Shown here in pieces: positions 48,213-60,099 of a stretch of 64,000 bases of DNA. The translations under genes were made by a program, and so were the position numbers. The notes beneath the pieces were generated by a model, which saw nothing but the letters and a program-made list of their open reading frames with translations, did not search any database and was not told where the DNA came from. Position 1 is the first letter of the stretch. Each line of letters starts with the position of its first letter. Origin of the DNA: Vermamoeba vermiformis (lineage: Eukaryota > Tubulinea > Echinamoebida); NCBI GenBank assembly GCA_045837725.1, contig JBEWZL010000278.1, forward strand, positions 186,001 through 250,000, given 5' to 3'.

Positions 48213-49526
48213 TTATTTCGTCGCGTTGATCATATTCAAAATATCTGCAGGGATCTCTGCTCGCTGCACGCCACTCACTTCAAGCAAAAAATCGAGCAGT
48301 GCAGGTGTCTTGACACACGGCTTGAAACACTGGTAATTGCGTGCTCTGATGTTGACCCCTGGGCACAACAACAGCTTCTTGATCACCTCGCTGTAGCTCT
48401 GTGGATTCTTCCAGTAATTCGTTACTGCTCGAACCAAGGCTTCGTTATCGCACGAGGCTGGATCTACTCGCGGATCTGCAAGCAACACATCCAGCACCGC
48501 TAAGCATCCACTGCCCGCTGCAAAGTGAATAGCGTGCTCTTTGCCTTGCGCAGGATGTACTCTGTTGTCAGCCAGCAACAGTGCCACGACTTCAGCGTGA
48601 CCATTGCGTGCTGCCTCGTTGATGGGTGCGTTGTTCTTGCAGGCCGGATCTACCCGCGAATCAGCGAGGAGTAACTTGACTAGCGCGACATTGCCGTGCT
48701 GCGCTGCGACTCTAATGGGCAAATTGTCGACTGTGCTCGGCAACACACGAGCATCTTTGAGCAGCACTTTCACCACATCCAAGCGACCATGGTACGAAGC
48801 AGTTCGAATAGCCAATTGTCTGCCCACACTAGGGTCCTTGCCGCGGTCAATTAAGAATTGCATAATGTCTGCTCGTTGCACATCAGCGAGCACTTCGTCG
48901 TTGAGTTCTGCATCCAGTCGCGGATCGAGTTCAGCAATTGCCTTGACTAATTCGAGACTAGTGCCAGTCACAGCCAGTTTAAATATAGCAAAGTCGCAGT
49001 CTAGTGGCACGAAGCGTGGACAGGCGTATAATAGACGCACAATATCGACTGACTGGATCTTCACGGCCTCGCGGAATGCAAGGTGGTCGCTGAACGACAC
49101 ATCCACTCGCTCGTCCTCCAACAAGAGCTTGACGACGTCTGTGTGGCCATTGCGACAGGCATAAATAAGGGGGTCTTGCGAGGGCACTGAAGGATCGGTT
49201 TTCTTGTGTTTTAAAAGAAGTTCAACAATCGGAGCACATCCATCCGCACTGGCGTAACGAATAGCCCATTGTTGCCAAGTTGAAGGGTCGACTCTAGTAT
49301 CTTGCAGTAGTCTATCCACCCACTTGACATTACGTTGCGTAATTACTCGACGTAGACCTTTGCACGCTTGAGCTGCTGGATTGATGCGTTCGTCTTCGAG
49401 TAAATGTGTTTCCGCAATCTTGTTACAACTCCTCGATATATACAACCAATTTAATGGTATGATGGGTATTATGTGCCGTTCCCAAATCTCTTTTGGAAGA
49501 GAAGCAAATGGATTTTCGGAAGACAT
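48213..49526 (-). CDS. F-box-like/ankyrin-repeat protein, 437 aa
   Basis: An intronless gene. The N-terminus (NPFASLPKEIWERHIIPII) looks like a short F-box. About ten ankyrin repeats follow, many with the pattern 'A-x-x-G-H-x-x-V-V-x-L-L-L-x-D-x-R-V-D-P', in which repeat ends are marked by DPRVDPA- or DSRVDPA-like turns. This repeat style is abundant in amoebozoan genomes. It may act as an SCF substrate adaptor. The coding sequence is more GC-rich than neighbouring introns and has no interruption, so a recent retroposed or transferred origin is possible but unproven. Confidence 0.85.
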   Translation of the reverse strand: MSSENPFASLPKEIWERHIIPIIPLNWLYISRSCNKIAETHLLEDERINPAAQACKGLRRVITQRNVKWVDRLLQDTRVDPSTWQQWAIRYASADGCAPIVELLLKHKKTDPSVPSQDPLIYACRNGHTDVVKLLLEDERVDVSFSDHLAFREAVKIQSVDIVRLLYACPRFVPLDCDFAIFKLAVTGTSLELVKAIAELDPRLDAELNDEVLADVQRADIMQFLIDRGKDPSVGRQLAIRTASYHGRLDVVKVLLKDARVLPSTVDNLPIRVAAQHGNVALVKLLLADSRVDPACKNNAPINEAARNGHAEVVALLLADNRVHPAQGKEHAIHFAAGSGCLAVLDVLLADPRVDPASCDNEALVRAVTNYWKNPQSYSEVIKKLLLCPGVNIRARNYQCFKPCVKTPALLDFLLEVSGVQRAEIPADILNMINATK

Positions 49527-50438
49527 TTTCTAAAGTAATCCCAATAATTAATTTACACGTAATATTACAAAAAGAATTTAAAGCCTATATAAATAATATT
49601 GTAGAGATTGAAATTTTAATTATTATAAGAAGCTTTGCGTTGAAAAAGTTGGGAAAGTGTCGGAAGGTACTTACAGGTCAATACAAAGCAATATTTACAA
49701 TAGTGAGGTTAAAGTACAATGTAAATTAGCTCAAGTCACAAATACATCGTGTTTAGACTTGTGGTCGTCAATTACATTGGGTAAATTTCAAATATTCTGC
49801 TTGGAACTGCACACGAAAAAGAGAACTATGAATGGGCAAATATTTTATTAATCAACTATGAGTATACTCCTACTACGTCCAATAAGGGGGACTGAGAAAC
49901 AATACTATTCTCTTGGGTGATTGAGACTGTCTCGTCTCTAAATAAAAAAGGCGTTAGTATTAATGTTATAATGCTCTTGCTAATTAATGATAGCATCTTC
50001 TCGGTATAAGTTGAATAAGGGCTTACTGATAATGAAAGTTACTGTTCTTACTGATGATGATCTCCAGCTAGCGCAGAACGAGTTAAGAAAACGATGGCAA
50101 CTCTGACGCAGATCCCCCACATTTGAAGTTTGGCCAGCAAATATGCACCGATAATAATAACCCATGATTGACAACGCAACATCCTTTTTATTAATAAGTG
50201 AAATATACAAAGCGAGTTCTTACGAGGCTGAAACGCGCATCCAAACAGCAGCCAAAAATCATCCTATTTAACAAATAATAGTGATAGATTGGACTATAGG
50301 CCACTGTTATCATCGACAAAAGCATGTTGTTGGGTATTGTCTTCAATATTCATATTCGCTGATTAAAATGTTGGGCTATATGTAATACGTAGAGGTCATA
50401 TAGTGTCGAAGTGATATATATACGTGAGGGCTAGTAAG
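49527..50438. other. Mostly non-coding region, possible tiny membrane protein on minus strand
   Basis: AT-rich and largely without coding signal. On the minus strand near 50040-50180 a short frame reads MLRCQSWVIIIGAYLLAKLQ then IVFLTRSALAG, a strongly hydrophobic pair of segments that might be a tiny membrane protein. Its exon borders are unclear, so I do not call it. Confidence 0.35.
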
Positions 50439-50758
50439 ATGGTGAGTCGCAAGCCAAAAAGTAGCAATCGGGTAGATATAGGAGCTAGTGTACAACTAGG
50501 TGGGTGAAGGGCAAAGTGGTGGATGGGGTTGGATGTGGTCACTCAACTCGCGAGCAATGAGCTAGCACAACGCTCTTTAAGGCCAATGTATATGACACGA
50601 GGCGGGCACGTGACTTGAACACTATTCGCAGCGAAAATTGCCGATTTCTCGAACAAAGGCGAAAGGTCCAAGTCACGCACTCGCACGTCAACATCACCGA
50701 CCTAAAAGAACGCGTGCTAGACACAGCGACGAGTGAGCGCGTGAATGGATTTAAGTGA
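50439..50758 (+). CDS. Possible small protein, about 59 aa, overlapping the PP6 3' end
   Basis: A plus-strand frame is open from 50561 to 50758 and reads [20 protein letters not shown], then [15 protein letters not shown], with coding-like composition. If an ATG-only first exon (50439-50441, followed by GTGAGT) is spliced to the CTCTTTAAG acceptor at 50579, the product is [12 protein letters not shown]...NGFK. The stop overlaps the last codons of the convergent PP6 gene by eight bases. I recognise no family. Evidence is only the open frame and plausible splice sites. Confidence 0.3.
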
Positions 50759-52382
50759 AGTAAGGGATTGATTGGCGAGGTGGTACTGTGCGCTCATTCT
50801 CGGGCACTGCGTTGAAAATTTTGAAGTCCCGATTGAGGTCTTGATCCAATTCGAGAATTGAAGCAACGTTGCCGCATCGGTAGCAGTAGTTAGGCGCTGA
50901 CCACACTGTGACTAATTGCTTATCGAACATGTATTTGTAGCCTTCTTGTACCAATTGATGTGCTCGACAGATCAACTCCAAATTGTTAATGCGAGTGAAC
51001 TGTTAAAATTAAGGAAATATTAATAAAAAATCAGTACAATATAAAGTGGATATAACTATTAATATTAGAGCCCTCGTAGACTCAATTAACATTTTCCTAA
51101 TTTTTTTCGTTTTGGATCGTACCTCAGCAGTGACACGTGAGCCGAACAACCAACCAGCACCACGAGGACTGATCTGCCAGTTGTCAATCTCTTCAGGATC
51201 TGACCACATCAAGTCGCAGAAAGGACCTTCGTGCGGGATCTCTTGATTTCTAGCAATAGTTCTGATCTGATCCAATCCTCTAACGTCTGTATTGGAAAAT
51301 TATTAATACCATTGCCTTCATAGTATATTCGTTATTTTCTTAATAAACACGATTTATTTATCGCTAAATTAATCTTAAAAAGCAAAATTAATTTGAGTTG
51401 GACTTACCAGGAGACAAACCACCGTGAACGCACAAAATACGGCCATCAACGACCTATATAATCACGTCATTAATACACATAACGTTAATTTGCAAAGTGT
51501 CACTATTAAAAGATTTTATCTCGCAGCTGACGAGATAGAAAGCGGAAATTAAAATTTAAAACAAATTCAATTTGATAAAGAATTTAACTATGCTCTAAAA
51601 TAATACTTACAGCAGCGATAGTCAACAGATCAAAGACTTGCGTGCAGTATTTCCAAGCATTTGCATTGCCGTATTTTTGTTGGCACTCATCGTAAAAGCC
51701 ATAGACTTGTGTAATCTGTCGGGACTCGTGGTTGCCTCTCAACAGTGTAATTTTGTCGGGCCATCTGTAGGTATAATCGGTTAGCCTTCTGGAAGCCTCA
51801 GATACGTTGCAACGGAAGATTCGATCAATTTTTAGCTGGCAAACGAAATGCCGTCCGAAAATCAAATTTTGATATTCTATAATCGCTAAATACGTGCCTA
51901 GCCTTGAGTGTGAGCAAATAGGTGAAAGTTTCTAAGCTGTAGTATCCACGGTCAACAAAATCTCCCTTTAGATGAAAAACATTGCACGATTAGCAAGCGT
52001 TCTGTGCCTTAAAATAATTATTAAATTATTTACCATGAAAATATAGTTGGTATCGGGCAGTTCTCCACCAGTTCGGAAGAGCTCTAACAAATCATAAAAT
52101 TGTCCGTGGATGTCGCCACAAATCGTTACAGGAGCAGGTACTGGTTGAACATTCGATTCCTCGAGTAAATATTCCTTGACCTAAATCAGTGAGAGATTAA
52201 TCGCTGCCTGAGGAAGCTTCAAAAACGAATTCAAAAAGCTGATTCGTTGCGGTTGTATTAACGTTGTAAATTCGACTTACAATCTCGCATAATTTCTTCA
52301 GATCATTCTCTGGCAAATATTTACATTGACGAACAGTGTCGATCCACTGGTCCAGTTCGCCGTGAGAAGCTTTAGCCGCCAT
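50751..52382 (-). CDS. PPP6C: Serine/threonine phosphatase PP6 catalytic subunit, 309 aa
   Basis: Seven exons (52281-52382, 52034-52180, 51898-51965, 51611-51764, 51408-51453, 51123-51286, 50751-50999) sum to 310 codons. The PPP motifs are [35 protein letters not shown] and [12 protein letters not shown]; they bind the two catalytic metals. The C-terminal [15 protein letters not shown] matches PPP6C (SERVIPPRTTTPYF) and not PP2A or PP4. The last residue is Thr where PP2A-family enzymes have an invariant methylated Leu. Intron 3 (51765-51897) uses a GC donor. PP6 works in cell-cycle, Aurora and COPII control with SAPS subunits. Confidence 0.94.
51765..51897 (-). other. GC-AG intron in the PP6 gene
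   Basis: The protein alignment requires LTLKARWPD across this junction, which places the donor at AAGGCTAG|GCACGT. The donor is the common local GTACGT with T changed to C. The acceptor is CCTACAG. No GT donor keeps the frame. Confidence 0.75.
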
Positions 52383-52812
52383 AATTATTTACGGTTTAAT
52401 TTAGTTATTTAATCGCAATATTATTATACAAATACGAGTGCGCGTCAAAATTAAAGGACGTCTTAGAATCAACTTCCTTTTGATGTTTACTTCGCGCGGT
52501 TTGAAAAAAAAGATGGCCGTTGTGTGTGAAAAATAAATTTTTGTGTCTGGCGCACGATTGGCTGGTTTTTTGGACCTGATTTGCGTCTTCACGGACTTGA
52601 AATACATTGCATATACATTACTATATACCACTATTGAACTTTTGCTTTTGTTTCAAGGGTTTGATATGATTTGGTAGAGTTGCAGGATTCCAAACGGAAT
52701 CCGCTTTGTCCCTGCTTTATTTATCACCCTACCGATATATTATCAATAGATTATATTTATTGTAATTATATTGAAACGTACAAAGCTAAATGAACTAATA
52801 CAACCCGTATGG
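52383..52812. other. Divergent intergenic region between PP6 and TBC genes
   Basis: 430 bp, AT-rich, holding both promoters. No gene, RNA or repeat recognised. Confidence 0.5.
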
Positions 52813-54974
52813 ATGGAGTCAAACGAAACTAAAAACAACCAGAACAACTGGAGAAATTCTATTAACGTAAAATGGAACAAGTACGTATACAATATTCATT
52901 TCAGTCGATCATGATTAAAAATTAATTGTCTTACGCACGCGTAGAGTGCGACAAGATTCATCCAAGATTCTCGCGTCGACAGGCAAGCTATTGCAAATTA
53001 AAGATCAGCCTTCAGCAGATAAATGGCAGTTGTATCGGAAAATAATAGAACAAGACCCACCTCCGACGGCAATACCGCGAGATAAAACACTCAAAAACTT
53101 GATTCGTTATGTGGGCATTCCTCAAGACATGCGAGCGAAGGTAACGACTCAAAATAATATAATATCGTCAAATTCCGGCATATCTTAAAATTTTCGTCGT
53201 TTGGCATTTTTTGGCTGCAGTTTTCCACCGCTGGATCGCAATCCACTGGGAGCATGCAATTAAAATTTAAATTTAATTTGGAATCCTTCCGTATACGGCT
53301 ATATGCCATTTACGCTTCTTTGCTCGAATTTGACAGGCTTCTATTGGCAGATGTGGACACTTCTGACACGTGCAGCTCAAAATTATTGCGATAATAAGCT
53401 GGAATACTCAGAAATATTGCGCAATCAAATGGAGAAGAGCAACGAGTCCATAGCACAAATAGAGAAGGATCTGCATCGCACTATGCCTCGCAATGAATTT
53501 TGGAACAAGGACAAAGATATTCCTCGACTGCGCAGCGTGTTGGTAGCATACTCATGGATTAATCCATATGTAAGTTTGGTAATAGGAATTTATTTTGCCG
53601 AAAATGGACGCTTTAGCCGAGAGATCTGCCTATTTCGGAAATTTGATGTTAGTTCCTTGAATACGCGTTGACACTAACAATTGAATTTGGCGAGATCAAA
53701 CGCCTTTATACACAAGAAAATTAATGCCTTGTCCGCCTAAGGAGAATAATCTAACGAAGTTGCAATTTAGGTCGGTTACTGCCAAGCCATGAATTTCGTT
53801 TGTGGAATTCTGCTGATCGTTATGAAAGACGAGATGGCATTTTGGATGATGCGGTCGATCGTCGAGGACATATTGCCAGTCGATTACTACGCGTCAGATC
53901 TGCTAGGGATCAAAGTAAGTAGTTGTTGCTTAAATTAGCTCCAGACACGCGCCGCAGTAATAAATCGCCTAATCGAATTCATTACTTCAAGGTCGATACG
54001 GAGGTCATCAAGGCCCTTCTAGAGCAGAAGCTGCCGAGAATAGCAGAACACTTGACAAAACTGGATGTTGTCTTGTTGCCAATCATATCCGAGTGGTTCT
54101 TGACGCTGTTCGTCAACTGCTTGCCATATGAGGTATGCTAGGCATTCGATTCAAGATTGCATCTAAAGTCAGTCTTGCCGTCATTTGGATCGAGAGCATA
54201 AATCTATTTTTGTCTCTTTGCCACGAATTAACCTACGATTTTTGATAGAACGCCTTGAGATTTTTGGATAGCTTCTTCTCGGAAGGCAGCAAGATATTGT
54301 TTCGGTTTGCCCTCGCGCTTTTCAAGTACAACGAGCAGAAGATCCTCGAGCTTCAAAGTTTTGAAGAGGCATTCTCATTCGTCAAAGACATGCCAGCGCA
54401 ACTTACCGATGCCCAAATGATGAAAGAAGTCATGGATCTGAGCTTTGATGGCTTATGGCTCGGAAGAATGTCGCTCGTAACGATTTCAGAACTTCGGAAT
54501 TTCTTCGAAAGCAAGCTCATCTCAGAGAAGCAAAAGGCTCATCTCAAGGCCCTCAAACGCGAGAATAGGAAGGCTATATTACTTGCCGAGAATGCCCCGC
54601 CACCGCCCGCGAACAAACATCTACATTATGTGTCCTCGGATCATCGCATGAGCTCAGATTTGACTGAGCTTGGCTATCTACTGCCCTCGAAGCACACTAG
54701 AAACGCTTTTGTTGCACGACCCTTCCGCGTCAATTTGATGGCGGAGATTAAGGTTATCGAAGACTACGTTACGCCTCCAGTCAACTTTGTATATAATGGT
54801 GCTACGAGCTTATCGCCGCCTGTTTCTCCGCGATCGCTTAAGCCTTCGAATACCAACACGCCCTCTCACACGCCACCAGCCTCACCGAAGCGGGCTGCAT
54901 CCGGTCATGTTTGGCAGTTGGTGAAGGTTCCATCGAGTTCGAAGCTGCAACGAAGCCAGGATATGAACAGCTGA
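52813..54974 (+). CDS. TBC-domain Rab GTPase-activating protein, 497 aa
   Basis: Six exons (52813-52880, 52945-53140, 53351-53569, 53771-53914, 53992-54132, 54249-54974) sum to 498 codons. The TBC domain runs from about residue 70 to 300. It opens IPQDMRAKMWTLL, carries the arginine-finger motif EKDLHRTMP, then LRSVLVAYSWINP and the glutamine-finger motif VGYCQAMNF, so both catalytic fingers are present. The pattern is closest to GRTP1/TBC1D6-like GAPs. The C-terminal 160 residues are low-complexity with Ser-Pro motifs (SPPVSPRS, TPPASPKR), likely phosphorylated. I start at MESNETKNN because it keeps phase with exon 2; the ATG at 52872 gives no in-frame join. The target Rab is unknown. Confidence 0.9.
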
Positions 54975-55471
54975 TGATGACATGCCGCCGGTAGTCACGT
55001 ATGTAAATAAACCGATTTAGAACTAACGTACAATCTGCCGCAAATCTGCCGCAATCTCGTCAAAACTCGCCTAATCGGGAAATTTACCTTAATCGTAAAG
55101 TGTCAAAAGCGTCACCCGCTTTCCTTCGGCCAATCACAAAATTGTGATTCGGTTATTGTGGGAGACGGGACGTATTTTTAGAATATTGCGCATGGAAATT
55201 ATGAATTCGAACTGGGCAGTCAAATTCAGTTAAAGTGCGAGTAATAGTAATATACTTACAAAGAAGCCACTTCGTGCCAATTTATTTTGGTTTTAGCTTG
55301 CATGTACTATGCTGCTTAAAATAACTCACATTTTTCGAAAGTAGGAACTATTCTGATTGGTCGAACCAGCTCGGTTGGGACATAAAAAAGACAAAATGGA
55401 ACTTTTTCTTCCAAATTCTTCAATCAGTAGCCACGCTCCTAGCAGTACTACTTCCTGCCTCTAGCTCAACA
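54975..55471. other. Intergenic, no gene seen
   Basis: 3' flank of the TBC gene and promoter of the zinc-ribbon gene. Short AT-rich stretches only. Confidence 0.5.
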
Positions 55472-57351
55472 ATGCGCGCTCGAAAATCTCTTTCGATTCA
55501 CAAACAGCCACAACCGGATCAGCCTGAGCGACAACGACGACGATATAGAAAGAAAGGAAAGACTGACCTTAGCGAATGTAAGCTCGAACATTATTCAGTT
55601 AGTTAACGCAGCGTTGCCAACGAATTTTATTTAGCTGGTATCAGGTGCTCCAGATGCGACGGTCGAAATATCGTCTTCTTGAGAGGGGAGGGAAGAGTGT
55701 ATTGCAATCCATGCAAGTCAAGATTTCCTCCTCCTAATTGCGACGTAAGTAGTCATCTTTTCGAAAAGCCCGAAATTCATTTTATTATCAGGTTTGCCAA
55801 CATCCAGAAACAAAGCCTCATCATGCCAAAGAGCGCCGATGGCGCTGTCTCAAATGCAGGAAGACATTTACGGTTTCGGGTAAGCGATACTACGATTCAT
55901 TTTCGAAATTGAATTCCGATCTGAATTTGAAATTTAGGCGCTGGATCTCCTGGCAAGCGTCGTTGTGGCAGAAAGAGGAAGCCTCTTAGCGAAGAAGAAG
56001 AAGACGACGAAGAGTTCGACTGCCTATCCTTCGTCGAGCCCTCCATCGCAACTAACCGTCCCCAGCGCTGTGCTCGCCCGATTAGGAAAGTGGATGCCGA
56101 CGGCGAAGACAATGAACTCTCCGACGTCTCTATGGAAGATGACGACGTCAGCGAGGCTAGCGAGGAGTCCGACTCAGTGGCTGAGCAAGAACTTTCAAGT
56201 CAGGAATCCGCGGTCAACGCCTCGATCGACAGCTTCTTCGACCCTGCTAGCATCTCTGACATGCAAAAGATAGCCGCTCGACTGTCTATAATGATGGCAG
56301 TCTATGGGTGCCCTAGTAGCTTCACTCCACTCCTAAAAGAGCTCGACGAGTTGGCTTTCGCTTTCGATCGTTGCAAGCTTGTCCTCTGCTCAGTCAATTT
56401 TGCAGTAAGTAGCAATTTTAACGGCCAATAAGACGATTTATTTAAAATTAAATCTGCTATAGGATCTTGATCCACTGGAGAACATGGCTTACGCATCCAC
56501 GCTGGTCCTCTTCAGACAAACTACTTACGAGGTCGTGTCTACGCTGCTCGACTACACAAGCATCCCTTACTATCGATCAGAAAGAGAGGTCATGCGTCTC
56601 GTCATGCAGTTCTTCATTAGTGTGGTTACTATGAAAGAGATCGAGTTCAGTCTCGCGCAGTACATGGCGAAGCACATCTGCACTCTCGCTCACGTATGGT
56701 TTATTCGCAACACACTTTCGACATAGTACTAACGTATTACATGCTCAGTTAATCGACCGATATTGTGCTACGGGCACGTACGATGCTTACATTCTGGATG
56801 TAGCGTTGATTATGCTCCGACTAGCCGCGATCTACTTGGCTAGCCCTCTCGGCAGCAGAACTAAGCTCCGCGTGGACGAGGTAAGTTTTAGTTTAGTAAC
56901 CGAGTTTGTGTTATATTTCCGAGCAATGTTTTGCAAAAATCGACCGATCTCGATCCACTTTGGAATTTTCAATGAGTATTAACGGTTTTTTCGTAATTTA
57001 TAGTGCGGCAAAGTGTTTACGACTATCCTTCGATGCTTGAGCACGATGATCTATCGTCCTCTATCTCAAAAGCCAGTCTGGGACATCTTAGTCACACTCA
57101 AGCAACATCCGCTCTTCAGCACCTTTGTAATGAGCACAGCGAATTCATCGCAACTTCGCGAGGTGATCGAAGAAACACAAAAGGCTTCTTCTACGGGTGG
57201 AATGGCAATGATGTCGTCTGTGCGTGATGCGATCGAGCTCTGCATCTCCGCGTACTTGCCTTCGTCCACCCCGGATGCACCAGACCAACCCGCTCGCATC
57301 GCCGATTGTCGCCGCGATGAACACATGGCGCCTAGTCAAGCGGTGCTTTAA
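55472..57351 (+). CDS. Zinc-ribbon protein of unknown function, 493 aa
   Basis: Seven exons (55472-55577, 55635-55744, 55792-55879, 55938-56404, 56463-56693, 56749-56880, 57004-57351) sum to 494 codons. A very basic N-terminus (ERQRRRYRKKGK) leads to a zinc ribbon, IRCSRCDGRNIVFLRGEGRVYCNPCKS read in pieces as C-x2-C..C-x2-C. A second C-x2-C unit (WRCLKCRKTF) follows, a layout seen at the N-terminus of some transposon-derived (InsA-like) DNA-binding proteins. An acidic region (DVSMEDDDVSEASEESD) precedes about 270 helical residues with no recognisable domain. A DNA-binding role is inferred from the ribbon and the basic tail. Confidence 0.75.
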
Positions 57352-57717
57352 GGCTTCTTAATTGAAGACTTCTAGCAAGCTTGCTAAAGTTTGCTACCTC
57401 AGAACTTTAGCCGATCTGGCTTCAGTTGGCTCATTTTGTTTGCAGAGCCATGTATTATACTGTACTATATATATCATATTCTTAAACCAGACCTATATAT
57501 AAAACTTCCTATTTAGTATTGTGAACCGAATGAGGCGAAGTCACGTGCCCCTTTTCTTCTCGATTATGTCGGACGGAGTTTTTAACCCTTTTATATCTAT
57601 TGTAATTAATATCATACGCCACGCGTCATTGTATATTTTTGTATCATATATGATTGCTCTGACTTATTGACTAAACGATACTGATCGATAAAACAACGCG
57701 AGAAGAAGCATAAAGAG
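57352..57717. other. Intergenic, no gene seen
   Basis: 3' flank of the zinc-ribbon gene and promoter of the SIP5-like gene. Only shadow frames present. Confidence 0.5.
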
Positions 57718-59884
57718 ATGGGAAACGGAGTCAAAAAAGAAGCTATTGATAGCAAATATTTGAAGCCGAATGGACTGTACACTTTGGAATGGGATTTGAA
57801 AGTTGTAAAGAAGCTGATCTTGGATAGAAAGTTAGCTCCATTCTTTCCAGGCAAAGACAGTGCCAACGAACAAGAGACAGAAGAATGTCCTATTTGCTTT
57901 TTGGTAAGCCATCCATTACTAATCGGGTCCGAATATTTCGCGATCTCGGGTCAATTTAAAAATTGTTAAATCTAAAATTTATAACAGAATTATGTGGGTG
58001 GACTGAACCGAACAAAGTGCTGTAAAAAGGGAATATGTACAGGTAATCGCATTCGCGAGAGAATATGAAATTGGGACGAGTTTTATTAATTTTTTCTAAT
58101 TTTCATAAGAATGCCATTTAATGATTAGAAAGCCTACTGGAGAGCCGCAGTAAGTGCATATAAATTCAAAATTTTATTAAACTCCGAATCATTGGTGTTT
58201 CCGACGTATTTACCTACGAGATTCAGTTCACTAATCGTTGTCGAACAGCTGTCCCTTCTGTAATCGAACAGGCTACGCTGTCATATTTACTGGACCCCTA
58301 AGCAAAGAAGAGCGCGATCAGGAGTTTAAAGTAAGCCTGAACTTCCTTTCGTCTTCTGCCCGGCAGATCGCACGAAGCGAAAATTCGTAAAAAATCAAAT
58401 CTACGCACAAATCTGAAGATTATAGGCATATATGGCCTACGTAAAGATTAAATATCGATTACGAGGAGCGGAAATACGTATAATGAATCACCACACAGAT
58501 CCGTTTCTGAAATTCGTTATGCAAAATTGAAACGCTTTAATTAACCATACTATTACTACAGGAACAACAAAAAGTTGTCGAATTACAAATTAAGATGCGT
58601 CAAGAAGAACAAGAGAAGGACCGAGAGCGCGAGAAACAACGCGAGCTGTCCAGATCTAAAGCAAGTGCTGCAGGAGACGCAGCAAATCAACCGCCGAGCG
58701 TACAAAGCGTGCAATCGGACTCAAACAAACCTGCTGCTGCCTCAGAGTCGATCAGGACCTCGCGTTCAAGCTTGAAGAATTCTCGTCGCAAAGACAAGCA
58801 CAGGTCAGGCGAGAGAACGCCTCGTCGTGATTCAGGACCTAAAAACGAACCACAGCTGCCGCCTCCCTCACCTGCTGTTCCTGTGGTACCGATAGGTAAG
58901 TCTACATGAGTGCACTATTTGATTCAAAACTCACGGTGAGCACGTGCAGTCCCCGAGAGTGTGTCGAGCTCGATGGATAATGACAGCGGTCAAGAAGACT
59001 TTGTGGCGCACATGATTAGTGCGTTCAATCAACCGCGCAACGGCAGTGATTTGTTGCAACCACAGGACTTGGAGGAGTTGATGATTATGGAGGCTATTCG
59101 TCGATCCTTAAACGACGTTAAACGTAAGTCTTTGCTATTGACGCATTGTGAGGACTTGCACTGACGACTAGTGTAGCGACTGAGTCTAAAAATAAACTCG
59201 AAGTAATGGAAAAGGTCGGTTCACCAGCAGCAAAAAGTGACATCACAAGCAGCACGAACACAAACAGCACAACGCAATCAGGATACAATCGCACCTCTGC
59301 TGAGCCTAAAGACGAAGAACTAGATATCTCAGAGACACTAACGAATTCAAGTTTTTCGACGAATTACACCAACACTACGACGGCATGGGAGGCCAATCAA
59401 CACCCTTCCATTCACAGTGACGCTGATCCTTCCAACTTGACTGGACTGTCAGAGTCGAGTTCCGAAGAAGGTGAGTGATTATAAGACCAATTCTTGAAAT
59501 GAAAAGACATTAATGTAGTTAACAGAAATGAAGAAAAATACTCCTAAATTGGTTGAAAAAGAGAAAAACAAGCCGCGGTCAGTGGCAGAGAGCTTTATTA
59601 ACAGCGAAAACGAGAAAAAGGAGAAAGAACCCAAACAACAGAGCAATCGCTCATCACTTATTGACGTGCAACTAACGGCGCACACCTCGATTAAACCTAA
59701 AAAGGAAAAGAAGGACGAGAGCAGCGAGAAGAGCTCATCAAGCTCATCTGAAGATAGTGATAGCGACTCTAAATCAGAAAGTGACAGCGCGGAGGAAGTA
59801 CTGCTGAACAAACGAAATCACAAAAATTCACTGAAAAACAGTTTGGCTGAAGGAATTTTCAATACTGAAACTAGCGTGCAGTAA
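57718..59884 (+). CDS. SIP5-type RING protein, 507 aa
   Basis: Eight exons (57718-57903, 57988-58042, 58110-58149, 58249-58330, 58562-58895, 58950-59123, 59177-59470, 59526-59884) sum to 508 codons. The N-terminus MGNGVKKEAIDSKYLKPNGLY, with likely N-myristoylation at Gly2, is the hallmark of yeast SIP5 and plant DA2-like proteins. It continues with KLAPFFPG and then the RING-like finger ECPICFL..CCKKGICTEC..HCPFC. The rest is charged low-complexity sequence (KDREREKQRE, SSSSSEDSDSDSKSESDS) with a UIM-like helix (LEELMIMEAIRRSLND). Yeast Sip5 links Snf1 kinase to Reg1/Glc7 phosphatase. The UIM-like helix suggests ubiquitin binding, so an E3 ligase role is plausible. Confidence 0.85.
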
Positions 59885-60099
59885 TTCAACAGCGGTGTAA
59901 TATTAATACTAACAATACCAATACATCCAAAAGAACGGTGTAAAAAAAAACCATGTACAAAGAACCCAAAAGCAATTGTAGATTTTTGTTTCAATACCCA
60001 TCAAAATATCGGTTAAATTTAACCTCAATGTATAGAACGACCGATAAAATAAAACCGATTGAATTTACCATAAATAGCTAATCGTATTGGAACGAGATT

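Noticed and set aside
49980-50250. Tiny minus-strand hydrophobic protein
   Set aside because: The frame needs a 26-nt intron or an unclear first exon, so it was left in the intergenic note and not called.
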